A stretch of 64,000 nt of DNA from Streptomyces sp. NBC_00236 (GCF_036195045.1 NZ_CP108100.1:5952001-6016000), one strand, 5' to 3'. Shown: positions 1 through 7,731, counted from the stretch's first letter. Program-made: numbers and translations. The notes: generated from the sequence alone by a model not told the origin.

Positions 1-1
1 T

Positions 2-610
2 CACCGTGAAGATCTCCTGGAAGGCGCGAAGCGCTGTCTGCTGGAGAAGGGCTTCGCCCGAACGAGCGCCCGGGACATCGTGGCGGCATCCGGAACCGCC
101 CTGGCGTCCATCGGGTACCACTACGGTTCCAAGGACGCCCTGCTGGTTCAGGCCTACGTGCAGGCGATGCAGGAGTGGGCGGACGAGTTCGGTCCGGGCA
201 CCGCGATCGGGGCCGATCTCGAATCCGCGTCGTCGCCGATCGAGCGCTTCGAGCTGGTCTGGAACCGCATCGTCGAGATCTTCCCCGAGCGCAAACCCCT
301 CTGGGCGCTGAGCGTGGAGGTCGCCGTGCATGCGGAGGACCTGCCGCAGATGCGCGAAGGTCTCTCCAGGGCCCAGCCGTTCGGCTGGTCGGCGCTGGTG
401 GCGCTCTTCCATGGCGTGGACGAGAGCGAGGTCGACGAGCAGATGGCGGTCACCCTCGGCCGGTTCTACGCCGCCCTGCTCAACGGTGTGATGTCGCTGT
501 GGCTGTTCTCACCGGAGACCGCGCCCTCGGGGCGTGACCTGGCCGAGGCGATGAGGGCGATCCTGGTACTCCATCAGGGTGCCGCGGCCGGTGCGGGCCC
601 GGCTGTCTGA
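2..610 (+). CDS. TetR-family transcriptional regulator, 5'-truncated by window edge
   Basis: The reading frame is open from base 2 and ends with TGA at 608-610, so the start codon lies outside the window. The visible N-terminal part has the TetR helix-turn-helix: a helix ending EKGFARTSARDIV, then a recognition-helix region with GTALASIGYHYGSKDALL, where the YHYGSKDAL stretch is the family signature (usually YxHFxSKxxL). About 200 residues are visible, close to the usual TetR length, so only a few N-terminal residues are missing. The remainder is an all-helical ligand-binding domain without recognisable specificity. It is convergent with the PqqD-like gene. Such proteins are usually local repressors; the target cannot be read from the protein, although a dyad at 1125-1151 is a nearby operator candidate. 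Family assignment is secure, role is inference. Confidence 0.9.
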   Translation, partial: HREDLLEGAKRCLLEKGFARTSARDIVAASGTALASIGYHYGSKDALLVQAYVQAMQEWADEFGPGTAIGADLESASSPIERFELVWNRIVEIFPERKPLWALSVEVAVHAEDLPQMREGLSRAQPFGWSALVALFHGVDESEVDEQMAVTLGRFYAALLNGVMSLWLFSPETAPSGRDLAEAMRAILVLHQGAAAGAGPAV

Positions 611-654
611 ACGGGGCGGGCCGCAACGGGCGGGAAGGGGCGGTGGGCCGGCGC

Positions 655-684
655 CCGGCGGCGCGGGCCCCGCGTCGCCGCCGG
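655..684. terminator. Hairpin between convergent TetR and PqqD-like genes
   Basis: Bases 655-663 (CCGGCGGCG) pair perfectly with 676-684 (CGCCGCCGG) across a 12-base loop. It lies between the TetR stop (610) and the PqqD-like stop (688-686), where a bidirectional terminator is expected. There is no T tract, which is common for Streptomyces terminators. The surrounding sequence is almost pure G+C, so chance pairing is possible. Confidence 0.5.
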
Positions 685-685
685 C

Positions 686-994
686 TCAGGGCTCGTCGCG
701 GACCAGGCCGGCGTCCCGCAGTTCGCTGACCCAGATGTCCATGTCGGTACGGGTGTTCTCCGGGTCCGTGCACCACAGTTCGGCCAGCATCTCGGCCGCC
801 GGGCCGAGTTGGCCGTTGTGCTGGCGCAAGGCGATCCACATGGCTGCGGCGACGGGGCTGCACCGGTAACTGGCGCCGTCCGCCGCGGTGAGGAATTCGA
901 GGTACCCGTCCTCGGTGACGCGTGACGTGACGCCGTTCTCTGGTCGTACCGGCACTCTGGCCTCCGTAGTCGATAGCCGGTCGGTGACGGCCAA
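686..994 (-). CDS. PqqD-family small protein
   Basis: A 102-residue protein. Residues 30-100 fit the PqqD fold (winged-helix-like; in RiPP and PQQ pathways it binds the precursor peptide or serves as a peptide chaperone): GYLEFL, SYRCSPVAAAMWIAL (the usual 'Y-L-N-x-x-A-x-x-I-W-x-x-L' core), then a helix and the C-terminal WVSELRDAGLV. It stands alone: no radical SAM enzyme, precursor peptide, lasso cyclase or leader peptidase gene is visible nearby, so a RiPP role is not supported here. It starts with ATG at 994. The upstream intergenic DNA holds the 1125-1151 dyad, which may control it. Family call is good; function in this cluster is unknown, and it may belong to a neighbouring locus rather than to the macrolactam pathway. 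Confidence 0.75.
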   Translation of the reverse strand: MAVTDRLSTTEARVPVRPENGVTSRVTEDGYLEFLTAADGASYRCSPVAAAMWIALRQHNGQLGPAAEMLAELWCTDPENTRTDMDIWVSELRDAGLVRDEP

Positions 995-1124
995 CCATGG
1001 GAAGGAGGCGTGACCGTATACACGGGGCGGGGATGGGGGTGTCTGTCCGGGCGGGGTGTTTGCGGGTTCCGACCGGGACTGCCTCGCACATCGGCTCTTG
1101 AGGGCGGACTGCCCGATGCCGCGA

Positions 1125-1151
1125 TAGACGTTAGTCTAGTACGGTCGTCTA
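1125..1151. promoter_or_regulatory. Imperfect dyad, possible TetR-type operator
   Basis: TAGACG at 1125-1130 and CGTCTA at 1146-1151 form inverted half sites 15 bp apart, with inner GT and AC also symmetric. GTCTAG also occurs as a direct repeat at 1134 and 1147. It sits in the 347-bp gap (995-1341) between the PqqD-like start and the thioesterase stop. That gap holds this dyad, the terminator at 1209-1240 and no credible gene. Size and symmetry fit TetR operators; the TetR gene at the window edge is a candidate binder. No clear -35/-10 pair was identified. Confidence 0.4.
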
Positions 1152-1208
1152 GATTCTGGTGAGGGAAGCACAACTCTGTCCGGAATGCATTGCCCGGTAC
1201 ATGAAGTA

Positions 1209-1240
1209 CGCCTGCCCCGGAGGTGATTCCGGGGCAGGCG
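1209..1240 (-). terminator. Strong hairpin downstream of the thioesterase gene
   Basis: CGCCTGCCCCGG at 1209-1220 pairs perfectly with 1229-1240 across an 8-base loop, a 12-bp G+C-rich stem. It lies about 100 bases beyond the thioesterase stop and probably ends the leftward carboxylase-thioesterase operon. No T tract follows. Confidence 0.75.
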
Positions 1241-1341
1241 GGAGCGGTTCCGGGGAGGGATGCCGGCCGTCGGCGTCCCGTACGGGAATCACCCGGGTGT
1301 GACCGGGAGGGAAGGGCGGACGGAGCGCCGCTCCCCGCCGT

Positions 1342-2106
1342 TCACGTTCCGACCGTCAGCGCGCTCGTGCGGGCGCGGATCAGGTCGAGGACCGGGGACA
1401 CTTGGGAGTCGAGGAAGAAGTGGCCGCCGGGGAACACCTTCAGCTCGAACGAGCCCGTGGTGTGCTCGCGCCACGCAGCCGCCTCGTCGACCGTCACCTG
1501 CTGATCGGTGTCACCGACGAGCGCCACGACGTCCAGACCGAGCGGCGGCCCCGGCCGGTAGCGGTAGGTCTCCGCGGCCTTGTAGTCGCTGCGGATCGCC
1601 GGAAGGATCATGCGCAGGATCTCGGGATCGCCGAGCACCGCGGCGTCCGTGCCGCTCAGCTGGGTGATGTCGGCGATCAGGCGGTCGTCGTCCGCCAGAT
1701 GCACGCGCTCGTCGCGCACCCGGGAGGGTGCCCGGCGGCCGGAGGCGAACAGCGTCCCCGGTGAGGTCCCCGCGGCCTCCAGCCGGCGGGCCACCTCGAA
1801 CGCGAGCGTGGCTCCCATGCTGTGGCCGAACAGGGTCAGGGGCAGGTCCTTCCAGGGGCCCAGCTCCTCCACGACCAGATCGGCGAGTTCCTCGATGTCC
1901 TCGACGCAGGGTTCCTGCCTCCGGTCCTGGCGGCCCGGGTACTGGATCGCGAGAACGTCGATCGCCGGGGACAGCGCACGGGCCACCGGGAAGTAGTAGG
2001 TGGCCGATCCGCCCGCGTGCGGGAAGCAGACCAGGCGGGTGCGTGCCCCGGGGGCCGGATGGAAACGCCGGATCCAGGGTCCGGTCTCCCGTGAGTCGTC
2101 CCTCAT
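1342..2106 (-). CDS. Type II thioesterase (stand-alone, PKS editing)
   Basis: A 254-residue alpha/beta hydrolase of the type II thioesterase family that accompanies PKS and NRPS systems and removes wrong or stalled acyl groups from carrier proteins. Seen in the sequence: LVCFPHAGGSA near residue 27 (oxyanion region), the nucleophile elbow GHSMGA with Ser96, a GDTD motif for the acid, and PGGHFFL with the catalytic His near the C-terminus. Length is standard for the family. The ATG start overlaps the stop of the preceding micro-ORF frame (TGATG), and an AAGGA site lies about 12 bases upstream, so it is probably co-translated with the carboxylase subunits. It acts in trans and is not expected to release the macrolactam, which would need a C-terminal thioesterase on the last PKS. 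Confidence 0.93.
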   Translation of the reverse strand: MRDDSRETGPWIRRFHPAPGARTRLVCFPHAGGSATYYFPVARALSPAIDVLAIQYPGRQDRRQEPCVEDIEELADLVVEELGPWKDLPLTLFGHSMGATLAFEVARRLEAAGTSPGTLFASGRRAPSRVRDERVHLADDDRLIADITQLSGTDAAVLGDPEILRMILPAIRSDYKAAETYRYRPGPPLGLDVVALVGDTDQQVTVDEAAAWREHTTGSFELKVFPGGHFFLDSQVSPVLDLIRARTSALTVGT

Positions 2107-2216
2107 CAGTGCTCTACATCCTTCTTCTGCGGCTGTGACTGCGGCTGTGACTGCGGCTGTGACTGCGGCTGTGGTCGTCGGGTCGGGTCCGGCGGGGGCC
2201 GGCGCCCTCGTCTCAT
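2106..2216 (-). CDS. Possible 36-residue low-complexity micro-ORF
   Basis: ATG at 2216-2214 overlaps the epsilon-subunit stop (ATGA) and the TGA at 2108-2106 overlaps the thioesterase start (TGATG). The frame exactly fills the gap between these two genes. The product would be basic at the N-terminus (MRRGRRPPPDPTRR), followed by a Pro-Gln-Ser-Gln repeat encoded by the 12-bp repeats at 2127-2174, and would end KKDVEH. It has no recognisable domain. It may be a real small protein, a translational bridge that carries ribosomes from the epsilon gene to the thioesterase gene, or a chance open frame in repeat DNA. The double stop/start overlap is the only argument for translation. Confidence 0.3.
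   Translation of the reverse strand: MRRGRRPPPDPTRRPQPQSQPQSQPQSQPQKKDVEH
2127..2174. repeat. Four tandem 12-bp repeats
   Basis: CTGCGGCTGTGA occurs at 2127, 2139, 2151 and 2163; the last copy ends GTGG instead of GTGA. The unit length is a multiple of three, so copy number changes keep the micro-ORF frame open. It lies between the epsilon subunit and thioesterase genes. Confidence 0.97.
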
Positions 2217-2458
2217 CGCGCCGCCCAGCTTCCGGGGGGCCGGTAGTGCAGCGGCGTGTTCTGCCAGGGGGCCACGCCCCGCCCGGCTTCCGGGCGGTCC
2301 GCCGGAGCGCGGCGCAGGCTCAGCAGCGCGGCGGTCACCGCGGCGATCTCCTCGGCGGACGGCGCACCACCGAGGAAGCGCAGCACCGGTCCGGCGTGGT
2401 CCGGGTCCGCGGCTCCGGACACGGGGGAGCAGGGGGCAGTGGTCATGGGTTCGGTCAC
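2213..2458 (-). CDS. Acyl-CoA carboxylase epsilon subunit
   Basis: An 81-residue protein directly downstream of the carboxylase beta gene, 12 bases apart. The conserved epsilon region is visible: VLRFLGGAPSAEEIAAVTAALLSL (longer motif at residues 25-48; key features are the L-x-G-x-P-x-x-x-E-x-A-A-x-x-A-x-L pattern), and a C-terminal W. Actinobacterial acyl-CoA carboxylases use this small subunit to stabilise the alpha-beta complex and raise activity. The frame starts with GTG at 2458; an ATG at 2446 is an alternative start with GAGGAG about 11 bases upstream, shortening the protein by four residues. The matching alpha (biotin carboxylase) subunit is not in the window and is normally shared from the chromosome. 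Confidence 0.85.
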   Translation of the reverse strand: MTEPMTTAPCSPVSGAADPDHAGPVLRFLGGAPSAEEIAAVTAALLSLRRAPADRPEAGRGVAPWQNTPLHYRPPGSWAAR

Positions 2459-2470
2459 TCCTCACAGGAC

Positions 2471-4081
2471 TCAGGTCGGGGGGTTGCCGTGCTTGCGGGC
2501 CGGGACGGGCGCGTCCTTGGTCCGCAGCATCGCCAGGGAACGCACCAGCACCGCGCGGGTCTCGGCCGGATCGATCACGTCGTCGACCAGGCCGCGCTCG
2601 GCCGCGTAGTACGGGTGCATCAGCTCCTGCTGGTACTCCTTGATCCGCTGCTCGCGAGCCGCCGCGGGATCCGGCGCGGCGGCGATCTCCCGGCGGAAGA
2701 CGATGTTCGCCGCGCCCTCCGCGCCCATCACCGCGATCTCGTTGGTCGGCCACGCGAAGGACAGGTCGGCTCCGATGGAACGCGAGTCCATCACGATGTA
2801 CGCCCCGCCGTACGCCTTGCGCAGGATGACCTGGACGCGGGGGACGGTCGCGTCGCAGTAGGCGTAGAGCAGCTTCGCGCCGTGCCGAATGATGCCCTGG
2901 TGCTCCTGGTCGGTGCCCGGCAGGAAGCCGGGCACGTCGACGAGGGTGATCAGGGGGATGCTGAACGCGTCGCAGGTCTGGACGAACCGCGCCGCCTTCT
3001 CCGAGGCGTGGATGTCCAGCACTCCGGCCTGCGACGCGGGCTGGTTCGCCACGATGCCGACCGTGTGGCCGTCCAGCCGGGCGAGCGCACAGATGATGTT
3101 GGTGGCCCACTGGGCGTGGACCTCGAAGAAGTCCTCGTCGTCGACGATCTCCCGGATCACCGCGCGCATGTCGTACGACTGGTTGGCATGATGCGGAACC
3201 AGGCTCAACAGCGCTTCGCACCGCCGGTCCGCGGGGTCGTCGGTCGGTGCCTCGGGCGGGAGTTCGCGGTTGTTCGCGGGCAGCAGGGAGAGCAGGTGCC
3301 TGACTTCGTCCAGGCACTCCGCCTCGTCGTCGTACACGAAGCCGGCCGCGCCGGAGACCGTCCCGTGGACCTCCGCCCCACCGAGCTGCTCGTGCGTCAC
3401 GCGTTCGTTCGTGACGGCCTGGACCACATCCGGCCCGGTGATGTACATCTGCGAGATGTCCCGCACCATGAAGACGAAATCGGTGAGCGCCGGCGAGTAG
3501 GTGGCACCACCCGCGCACGGCCCGAGGATCACGCTGATCTGGGGGATCACCCCGGAGGCCCGCACATTGCGGCGGAAGATCCCGCCGTATCCGGCGAGCG
3601 CCGTCACGCCCTCCTGGATCCGGGCCCCGGCACCGTCGCTCAGCCCCACCAACGGCGCGCCGGACGAGATCGCCAGGTCCATCACCTTGTGGATCTTCTG
3701 CGCGTGCGCCTCGCCCAGCGAGCCACCGAAGACCCTGAAGTCATGCGCGTACGCGAACACCGTACGTCCGTGCACCAGGCCCCATCCGGTGATCACCCCG
3801 TCCCCGCTCGGCCGCCGGTGCTCCAGGCCGAAGCCCGTGGACCGATGCCGCCGCAGCGACTCCACCTCCTGGAACGTCCCCGCGTCGAAGAGCAGCTCCA
3901 GCCGTTCGGGGGCGGTCAACTTGCCCCGTGCGTGCTGCTGTTCCGTGGAGCGCGGGCCCATCCCCTCGCGCGCCGCCCTCTTCAGCTCCGCCGCCTGCGC
4001 CACCAGTGAGCGCAGATCGGGCTGGGACTCCGGGGCGTTGTCACCACCGTTGTTCGACGGGGCGTCCTGAATCACTGTCAT
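2471..4081 (-). CDS. pccB: Acyl-CoA carboxylase carboxyltransferase (beta) subunit
   Basis: About 536 residues, the usual length for actinobacterial PccB/AccD. Two crotonase-like halves are evident. The N-terminal half has GLVHGRTVFAYAHDFRVFGG and a glycine pair in GAGARIQEG; the C-terminal half has DVPGFLPGTDQEHQGIIRHG and the AYGGAYIVM loop. It transfers carboxyl from biotin to acetyl-, propionyl- or butyryl-CoA, giving extender units. A methylmalonyl-specific AT occurs in PKS 5, so propionyl-CoA carboxylation is plausible, but substrate cannot be fixed by eye. Two start codons are in frame; ATG at 4081 (MTVIQD) follows GGTGGGACC and is preferred to the ATG at 4093, which lacks a good ribosome site. 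It leads the operon with the epsilon subunit and thioesterase and is divergent from the acyltransferase gene. Confidence 0.93.
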   Translation of the reverse strand: MTVIQDAPSNNGGDNAPESQPDLRSLVAQAAELKRAAREGMGPRSTEQQHARGKLTAPERLELLFDAGTFQEVESLRRHRSTGFGLEHRRPSGDGVITGWGLVHGRTVFAYAHDFRVFGGSLGEAHAQKIHKVMDLAISSGAPLVGLSDGAGARIQEGVTALAGYGGIFRRNVRASGVIPQISVILGPCAGGATYSPALTDFVFMVRDISQMYITGPDVVQAVTNERVTHEQLGGAEVHGTVSGAAGFVYDDEAECLDEVRHLLSLLPANNRELPPEAPTDDPADRRCEALLSLVPHHANQSYDMRAVIREIVDDEDFFEVHAQWATNIICALARLDGHTVGIVANQPASQAGVLDIHASEKAARFVQTCDAFSIPLITLVDVPGFLPGTDQEHQGIIRHGAKLLYAYCDATVPRVQVILRKAYGGAYIVMDSRSIGADLSFAWPTNEIAVMGAEGAANIVFRREIAAAPDPAAAREQRIKEYQQELMHPYYAAERGLVDDVIDPAETRAVLVRSLAMLRTKDAPVPARKHGNPPT

Positions 4082-4513
4082 GGTCCCACCCATCCAAGGC
4101 TCGACGGTGCGCGGTGGATGCTCGCACCGGCGCCGGAATCGGGATAACCGTCCCTCATTGAAGACCCGGTGCGATCCCCGTGCCCTCCCCTAAGTTGTCC
4201 GGCACCCCCCTAAGGGCTGTCCCGACAGCCGTCGCCCTCTCGCGGCCCCCACCCGCCGGCCCGGCCGCTCCGGACCCAGGACCCTTAGGGGCTCTACGGG
4301 GCCTCGCCGGGTGGAGGCGAAGTGCCTTTACACCGCCTGGTCGACGAGGTGTCCGGTGTCCAGTGCGGCCTGCTGTCAACGGAATTGGGACCCGGGAACC
4401 TTAGGGGTTTTGGCGGCGGCGGGCAGACCTCAGCCTGGATCCCGACCGGTTCGGAAACGAAGCGCCCGACGGGCTGATCGCTCAGGGAACGACGTGCTGA
4501 AGGGCAGGACACC
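4082..4513. promoter_or_regulatory. Divergent promoter region with repeated TTAGGGG sites
   Basis: 432 bp without a gene between the carboxylase and acyltransferase starts. It contains four copies of a CCCTTAGGGG-like element. Two point left toward the carboxylase gene (4216-4207 and 4195-4187, 20 bp apart). Two point right: 4282-4291, followed at once by CTCTACGGGG at 4292-4301, and 4399-4407. Similar elements occur before PKS 1, PKS 3 and the ACP operon. The arrangement suggests binding of one activator on both sides. The two small open frames across this region (4155-4379 and 4180-4404) have no protein-like features. Exact -10/-35 boxes were not assigned. Confidence 0.55.
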
Positions 4514-5461
4514 ATGAGACACGACTTCCGCACCGGCGGTGCGCTGGTCTTTCCCGGCATGAGCCCCACGCGCTTCCAGGACTCGGCCAAGTTCATGCTG
4601 ATCAACCCGGTGGCCCGGCGGCTCGTCGCCGAGGCCGACGACGCGCTCGGCTACTCGCTCGTCGACCGTTACCGCGACACCGAAGGTGACTACAGCGAAT
4701 ACGCCCAGGTCGCCTTCCTCGTCAACTGCCTGGCCCTCGCCGCCTGGGCGCAGGACCGGTTCGACCCGCAGCCCGGGCTCTGCGTCGGCCCCAGCTTCGG
4801 CGGCAAGACCGCGGCGGCCCACACGGGCGTCCTGGACTTCGCCGACGCGGTCCGCCTGACCGCCGGCTGGGCCAGGCTCCTGGAGTCCTGGTTCGCCGAG
4901 AACCACCGCGATGTCGTCACCCACTCCTTCACGCGCGTCCCGGGCTCCGAACTGGACCGGGTGCTCGCCGAACTCGACGAGCGCGGTGAGTGGTACGAGA
5001 TCGCCTGCCACGTCGACGAGGACTTCTACATGGTGTCGTTGCGCGAGTCCGTGCTGGAGTGGCTCGGCAAGCGGCTGCGTTCGGTGGGCGGGCTGCCGCT
5101 GTACACGATGCGGCCGCCCATGCACGCGAGCGTCTTCGCCCCTCTGCGCCGGCGGGCCGAGGAAGAGCTCTTCGCCCCGCTGACCTTCCACGATCCCCGG
5201 ATACCGGTCGTCGCCGACCAGGACGGCACCCTGCTGACCACGGGCGACCAGGTCCGCACCATGCTGCTGGACGGCTTCGTCCGTCCGGTCCGTTGGCCCG
5301 CCGTCGTCGACGCCCTGCGCCGCAACGGCGTCGGCAAGCTGTACGTCGCAGGCCCCGACAGCCTCTTCGGCCGCGTTCCCGTCACCACCGGGAACTTCGA
5401 CGTCGTCGCCGTGGACCCGAGGACGGCGCTCCAGCCCGTCCGCCGCAGCCTGGCCGCCTGA
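4514..5461 (+). CDS. Discrete acyltransferase (VinK-like, starter transfer)
   Basis: A 315-residue stand-alone acyltransferase of the malonyl-CoA:ACP transacylase fold. Visible features: N-terminal GALVFPGMSP (the usual FPGQG with Gln replaced), nucleophile elbow GPSFGG with Ser94 instead of the common GHSxG, and His204 in PPMHASVF, where extender-unit ATs have HAFH or YASH. The missing His before the Ser and altered pocket argue against a normal malonyl transferase. In vicenistatin-type macrolactam clusters the equivalent enzyme (VinK) moves an aminoacyl-beta-amino acyl group from a stand-alone ACP to the loading ACP of the first PKS. The window holds both ACPs, which supports that role. ATG 4514 follows AGGACACC. 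It heads the rightward run with the isomerase-like and P450 genes. Family is secure; the donor is inferred. Confidence 0.85.
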   Translation: MRHDFRTGGALVFPGMSPTRFQDSAKFMLINPVARRLVAEADDALGYSLVDRYRDTEGDYSEYAQVAFLVNCLALAAWAQDRFDPQPGLCVGPSFGGKTAAAHTGVLDFADAVRLTAGWARLLESWFAENHRDVVTHSFTRVPGSELDRVLAELDERGEWYEIACHVDEDFYMVSLRESVLEWLGKRLRSVGGLPLYTMRPPMHASVFAPLRRRAEEELFAPLTFHDPRIPVVADQDGTLLTTGDQVRTMLLDGFVRPVRWPAVVDALRRNGVGKLYVAGPDSLFGRVPVTTGNFDVVAVDPRTALQPVRRSLAA

Positions 5462-5578
5462 GGCGAGGCCCGGTCACCCCGGACCCGACGCACCTCCGGT
5501 GGGACGCGCCCAGGCCGGCGCCGCGCCCCTGCCGCCTCCATCAGGACCGGCCGAGGACTTTCGAGCGAGAGGTACACC

Positions 5579-6442
5579 ATGACCCTTCTGACCAGGACCG
5601 ACCTGGGATTTGCCTATCTGCACCTGACCGGGTCGGTCTGGCAGGAGCCGGTGCGGTACACGCTGGAGGAACGGCTGGCGGCGCTGGCCGAGAACAACTG
5701 CGTCTCGATGGGAATGAGCGTCGAGGAGCTGGAGGCGTTCCTCGCCGACCACTCGGCGGACAAGCTGCGTGGCCTGCTCTCCGAGTACGGGGTCCGGCTG
5801 CACGAGCTGGAGGTCCTGTTCGGCTGGAACGCCGGACCGGAGGAGAGCGGCCCCGCCCTGGAGTCGGAAACCCGTCTCTTCGAGCTGGCGGGGCTGGCCG
5901 GCATTCCCGCAGTCAAGTCCTGCGCCGTCTACCCGACCGGCGTGGAGATGCCGCCCACCGAGGTCCTCGCCGAGCGCTTCGGCGCGATGTGCGACCGCGC
6001 GGCCGCACGTGGGCTGAACGTCTCCCTCGAAGCGATGGCCGTGATGCCCGGCTTCACCTACCAGGTCGCCTCCGACGTCATCGTCGCCGCCGACCGCCCC
6101 AACGCCGGTCTGCTCATCGACATGTGGCACCTCTTCCGTGACCCGACGGGCGTCGGCTCGGTCGATCAGCTCACGGGCGCGCAGATCGCGGGCGTGGAAT
6201 TCGGCGACGCCCCGCGCACCCCGTCCCCCGACGTCATGAACGAGGTACTCAGCGGCCGCCTGCTGCCCGGTGACGGCGATTTCGACATCACCGGACTGCT
6301 GCGCACGCTGGACGCCAAGGGCGTCGACGTCACCCCGTCCGTGGAGGTCCTCTCCGCCGACCTGCGCGACCTGCCGCTCAGCGAGAACATCGCCCGCACC
6401 GCCGCCGCCGTGCGCGCCGCCCTCGAGAAGGCCCGTGGCTGA
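5579..6442 (+). CDS. Sugar-phosphate isomerase/epimerase-like TIM-barrel protein
   Basis: A 287-residue protein of the xylose-isomerase-like TIM-barrel superfamily. Likely metal ligands are present in the usual order: Glu151 (SLEAM), Asp181 and His184 (LLIDMWHL), the VEFGDAPR strand, and Glu256 (PSVEVLS). It should therefore be a metal-dependent isomerase, epimerase, aldolase or dehydratase-like enzyme rather than a degenerate copy. No sugar biosynthesis or glycosyltransferase gene is visible, so a sugar substrate is not indicated by context. It lies 117 bp after the acyltransferase and 48 bp before the P450, with GAGAGGTACACC upstream of its ATG, and is probably co-transcribed with them. No role for such an enzyme in beta-amino acid macrolactam assembly is obvious; a tailoring or precursor-rearranging role is possible but unsupported. 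Confidence 0.8.
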   Translation: MTLLTRTDLGFAYLHLTGSVWQEPVRYTLEERLAALAENNCVSMGMSVEELEAFLADHSADKLRGLLSEYGVRLHELEVLFGWNAGPEESGPALESETRLFELAGLAGIPAVKSCAVYPTGVEMPPTEVLAERFGAMCDRAAARGLNVSLEAMAVMPGFTYQVASDVIVAADRPNAGLLIDMWHLFRDPTGVGSVDQLTGAQIAGVEFGDAPRTPSPDVMNEVLSGRLLPGDGDFDITGLLRTLDAKGVDVTPSVEVLSADLRDLPLSENIARTAAAVRAALEKARG

Positions 6443-6490
6443 GTGCGCCACCCCCACCCACCGAGCGCAGAGACCTCTGGAGAAGGAACC

Positions 6491-7720
6491 ATGTCCGATC
6501 TCGTCGACGCATGTCCGCACGCCCAGCCCCGCCCCTTCCCCCTGGAGCGCACCGGCTGCCCCCTGGACCCCGCACCGGAGTACGCGGTGCTGCGGGAGAC
6601 CGAGCCGGTCTCCCGGGTCAAGCTCAGGTTCAACGGCCGTGAGGCCTGGCTCCTCACCCGGTACGAGGACGTCCGGCAGATGCTGGTCGACCCCCGGTTC
6701 AGCTCCAACATGGCCGACCCCGGCTACCCGCTCCAGTTCCACTTCCCCATGGAACTGCTCGGCAAGGTCAAGCCCGCGCTGCTCCACATGGACCCGCCGG
6801 AGCACACCGCGCACCGCATGATGCTGATGCCGGAGCTCAGTGTGAAGCGCGTCGAGGCGATGCGGCCGCGCACCCAGGAGATCGTCGACGAGTGCATCGA
6901 CGCGATGCTGGAGCGGGGCGGCCCGGTCGACCTGGTGTCCATGCTGTCGATGCCCGTGCCGTCCATCGGCATGTGCGAGCTGACCGGCGTCCCGCACGAG
7001 TCGCGCGACCTGTTCCACCGCTGGGTCACCCTCCTCGTCACCCAGGGCAGCGCCGAGGAGCACGCCACGGCCAATGCCGAGGTCGAGGTGCTCCTCTACG
7101 AGCTCATCGCCGAGCGCCAGAAGAACCCCGGGGACGACCTGATCAGCAGTCTGCTCCAGCGCAACGGGGAGAAGAACGAGCTGGAACCGGCCGACATCAG
7201 CGCACTCGTACGGGCCATGATCGCCGCCGGCCACGAGAGCACCGTCAACGGCATCTCCATCGGCGCCCTCGTTCTCCTCCAGCACCCCGAGCAGGCCGAC
7301 TGGCTCCGCGAGCACCCCGAGCTGTCGGGCCAGGCCGTCGACGAGCTGTCGCGCTACTCCAGCATCTCCGATCACGGCACCGTCCGCGTCGCGCTGGAGG
7401 ACGCCGAGATCGGCGGCCAGCTGATCCGCAAGGGCGAGGGCGTCATCTGCTCGCTCTCCGCCTCCAATCACGACCCGGCGGTCTTCAAGGACCCCAACAC
7501 CCTGGACCTGACCCGCCGCGAGGCACGCCACAACGTGGCGTTCGGCTTCGGACGCCACCAGTGCGCGGGCCAGATGCTCGTCCGCATGCAGCTGGAGGTC
7601 GTCTTCACGACCCTGCTGCGGCGCATCCCCGGACTGCGTCTCGACGCGGCCCTGGGCGAACTGCCCTTCAAGGCCAACGCCCTCATCGACGGCGTCCACG
7701 AGCTGCCGGTGACCTGGTAA
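6491..7720 (+). CDS. Cytochrome P450 monooxygenase
   Basis: A 409-residue soluble bacterial class I P450, typical in length for actinomycete tailoring hydroxylases. Motifs: I-helix AGHEST with Thr251 (proton relay), K-helix ExxR at Glu285 and Arg288, and the heme loop FGFGRHQCAG with Cys358 as thiolate ligand. The ATG at 6491 follows AGAAGGAACC; an in-frame GTG at 6443 has no comparable ribosome site and adds a non-conserved tail. The ferredoxin gene follows 11 bases downstream, and a ferredoxin reductase sits at 34450, giving a full electron chain inside the cluster. The likely role is hydroxylation or epoxidation of the macrolactam or its polyene. Site of oxidation cannot be predicted from sequence alone. 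Confidence 0.96.
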   Translation: MSDLVDACPHAQPRPFPLERTGCPLDPAPEYAVLRETEPVSRVKLRFNGREAWLLTRYEDVRQMLVDPRFSSNMADPGYPLQFHFPMELLGKVKPALLHMDPPEHTAHRMMLMPELSVKRVEAMRPRTQEIVDECIDAMLERGGPVDLVSMLSMPVPSIGMCELTGVPHESRDLFHRWVTLLVTQGSAEEHATANAEVEVLLYELIAERQKNPGDDLISSLLQRNGEKNELEPADISALVRAMIAAGHESTVNGISIGALVLLQHPEQADWLREHPELSGQAVDELSRYSSISDHGTVRVALEDAEIGGQLIRKGEGVICSLSASNHDPAVFKDPNTLDLTRREARHNVAFGFGRHQCAGQMLVRMQLEVVFTTLLRRIPGLRLDAALGELPFKANALIDGVHELPVTW

Positions 7721-7731
7721 AGGAGTTTTCC

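Noticed and set aside
2127..2174. CRISPR-like or satellite array
   Set aside because: The 12-bp units are tandem with no spacers; a simple coding repeat explains them.
2000..4009. 669-residue open frame on the + strand
   Set aside because: It is antisense to the carboxylase beta and thioesterase genes and low in complexity (Arg, Gly, Val, His); it has no domain. High GC creates long antisense frames.
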